Shown one piece after another: positions 5,297 to 5,929 of a stretch of 5,929 nt of DNA. The stretch spans positions 1 to 5,929 of the forward strand of contig CAIYZX010000424.1 of assembly GCA_903930745.1 (NCBI GenBank), given 5' to 3'. The position numbers were made by a program, and so were the translations under genes. How positions within the stretch are numbered: the stretch's first letter is position 1; the number at the start of each line of letters is the position of its first letter. Source of the DNA: an uncultured Chloroflexota bacterium (GTDB lineage Bacteria > Chloroflexota > Limnocylindria > Limnocylindrales > CSP1-4). Under the pieces are notes generated by a model. The model was not told the DNA's origin, searched no databases, and was given only the letters and a program-made list of their open reading frames with translations.

Positions 5297-5929
5297 GGCG
5301 CCATCTCCTCCAGCTCCAGCCAGGCGTCCTCTGCGGCGGCGAGCGCCGTCTCCACGTCCGCGAGCTCGCTCGTCACACGGCGCATCTCCACGAAGTTGGC
5401 GGCCACGGACGGCATGCCCATGGAGAGCTCCAGCTGCGACTTGCGCAGGCCCAGCCGGGTGAGCTCCGCGTCCAGCGCCTCGCTGCGCTTGCGGTAGGCC
5501 TCCTTGGAGAGCTTGGTCTTGGGCTTCGACGGCGCCTTCGCAGGTGCCGAGGCCGTCGTCCCTGCGGCAGCCTTTGCCGCCGCGGCGGGCACGGGCGCGG
5601 GCTTGGACCCTCCGGCCACAGGCACCGGGACCCCGGCACCCGGCCGGCCCCGGTGGAGCCGCCGCTGCGCCTCCGCCTGCACGGTCCAGCCGTCGGTCAC
5701 GGCCTGGCGCCACGCCTTGTAGCCGCCATCGAACGGGACCGCGATCTCGTCGTCCACCACCCAGAGCCGGTCGCAGATCGTCTCCAGCAGCCGCCGGTCA
5801 TGGGAGACCAGCAGGAGCGTGGCCGGCGACTCCGCGAGGAACGCCTCGATGGCCTCGCGCGCGGCGATGTCCAGGTGGTTCGTGGGCTCGTCGAGGAGCA
5901 GCAGGTTGGACGGCATGATGCCGAGGAGG
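5293..5929 (-). CDS. ABC-F family ATPase, C-terminal part (5' end outside window)
   Basis: The frame is open from the right edge, so the N-terminus, including the first ATPase domain, is missing; about 211 residues are visible. They begin in the second ATP-binding domain with Walker B LLLLDEPTNHLD (visible residues 9-20) and the H-loop VSHD (41-44), then RLWVVDDEIAVPFDGGY. The DEPTNHLD form is typical of the ABC-F class: soluble twin-ATPase proteins that act on the ribosome (EttA, Uup, YdiF and antibiotic-protection types) and have no transporter membrane domain. A flexible Ala/Pro/Lys-rich linker (about 95-140) leads into a C-terminal coiled coil (about 143-208, SKEAYRKRSEALDAEL onwards), as in Uup/YdiF-type proteins, where this part can bind nucleic acid. 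The exact subfamily cannot be named from this fragment. Its stop overlaps the coaE start, suggesting one transcript and coupled translation. Confidence 0.92.
   Translation of the reverse strand, partial: LLGIMPSNLLLLDEPTNHLDIAAREAIEAFLAESPATLLLVSHDRRLLETICDRLWVVDDEIAVPFDGGYKAWRQAVTDGWTVQAEAQRRLHRGRPGAGVPVPVAGGSKPAPVPAAAAKAAAGTTASAPAKAPSKPKTKLSKEAYRKRSEALDAELTRLGLRKSQLELSMGMPSVAANFVEMRRVTSELADVETALAAAEDAWLELEEMAP

Noticed and set aside
5297..5713. Upstream extension of the coaE frame by 139 codons
   Set aside because: It overlaps the ABC-F gene in another frame, has low-complexity Arg/Gly/Ala content and is not part of any CoaE family member.
1..5929. CRISPR arrays, insertion sequences, tRNA or rRNA genes
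   Set aside because: No regularly spaced repeats, transposase motifs, terminal inverted repeats with duplications, or tRNA/rRNA signatures were seen. Nearly all bases belong to the five genes and their short control regions.

Overview
This 5.9 kb window is GC-rich (about 70% by eye) and densely coded. It carries five protein genes, two of them cut by the window edges. The organism is best guessed as a high-GC, Gram-positive-like bacterium, most plausibly an uncultured Chloroflexota lineage. The grounds are the strong G/C bias at third codon positions, GTG starts, a Bacillus/actinobacterial-type LexA box (GAAC-N4-GTTC), a CpaB-like pilus protein with a short cytoplasmic N-terminus, and a CoaE of the 'IKLIEGG' type. 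This placement is inference; no rRNA or other marker gene is present.

Left half, minus strand: uvrB (3330 to 955) is the nucleotide-excision-repair helicase subunit. It is followed after 14 bases by a gene that runs off the left edge (940 to 1). The visible part of that second gene reads as three joined modules: a HicB-like fold, a DinB-type four-helix bundle with a possible three-histidine metal site, and the beginning of a GNAT acetyltransferase. The two genes look like one transcription unit.

The divergent intergenic region 3331-3588 holds the control sequences. A near-consensus Gram-positive SOS (LexA) box lies 31 bases before the uvrB start. A TAGGAT/AGGA element next to the GTG can be read either as a Shine-Dalgarno site or as an extended -10 of a leaderless transcript. 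Other elements are an inverted repeat beside the LexA box, a cluster of three GGTAC repeats, a 16-base near-palindrome, and a hairpin near the ribosome-binding site of the rightward gene.

Middle, plus strand: one gene (3589 to 4548) encodes a single-pass membrane protein with a SAF domain and an RcpC/CpaB-like domain. It resembles the Flp/Tad pilus assembly factor CpaB, but no other pilus gene is in view. Two strong hairpins between its stop codon and the convergent coaE form a probable terminator region.

Right part, minus strand: the C-terminal part of an ABC-F ATPase (5929 to 5293) overlaps coaE (dephospho-CoA kinase, 5296 to 4652) by four bases (GTGA), so the two are probably translationally coupled.

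The main point of interest is the inferred SOS-controlled unit uvrB plus a HicB-DinB-GNAT fusion protein. uvrB itself has an unusually long C-terminal extension with a His/Asp cluster.
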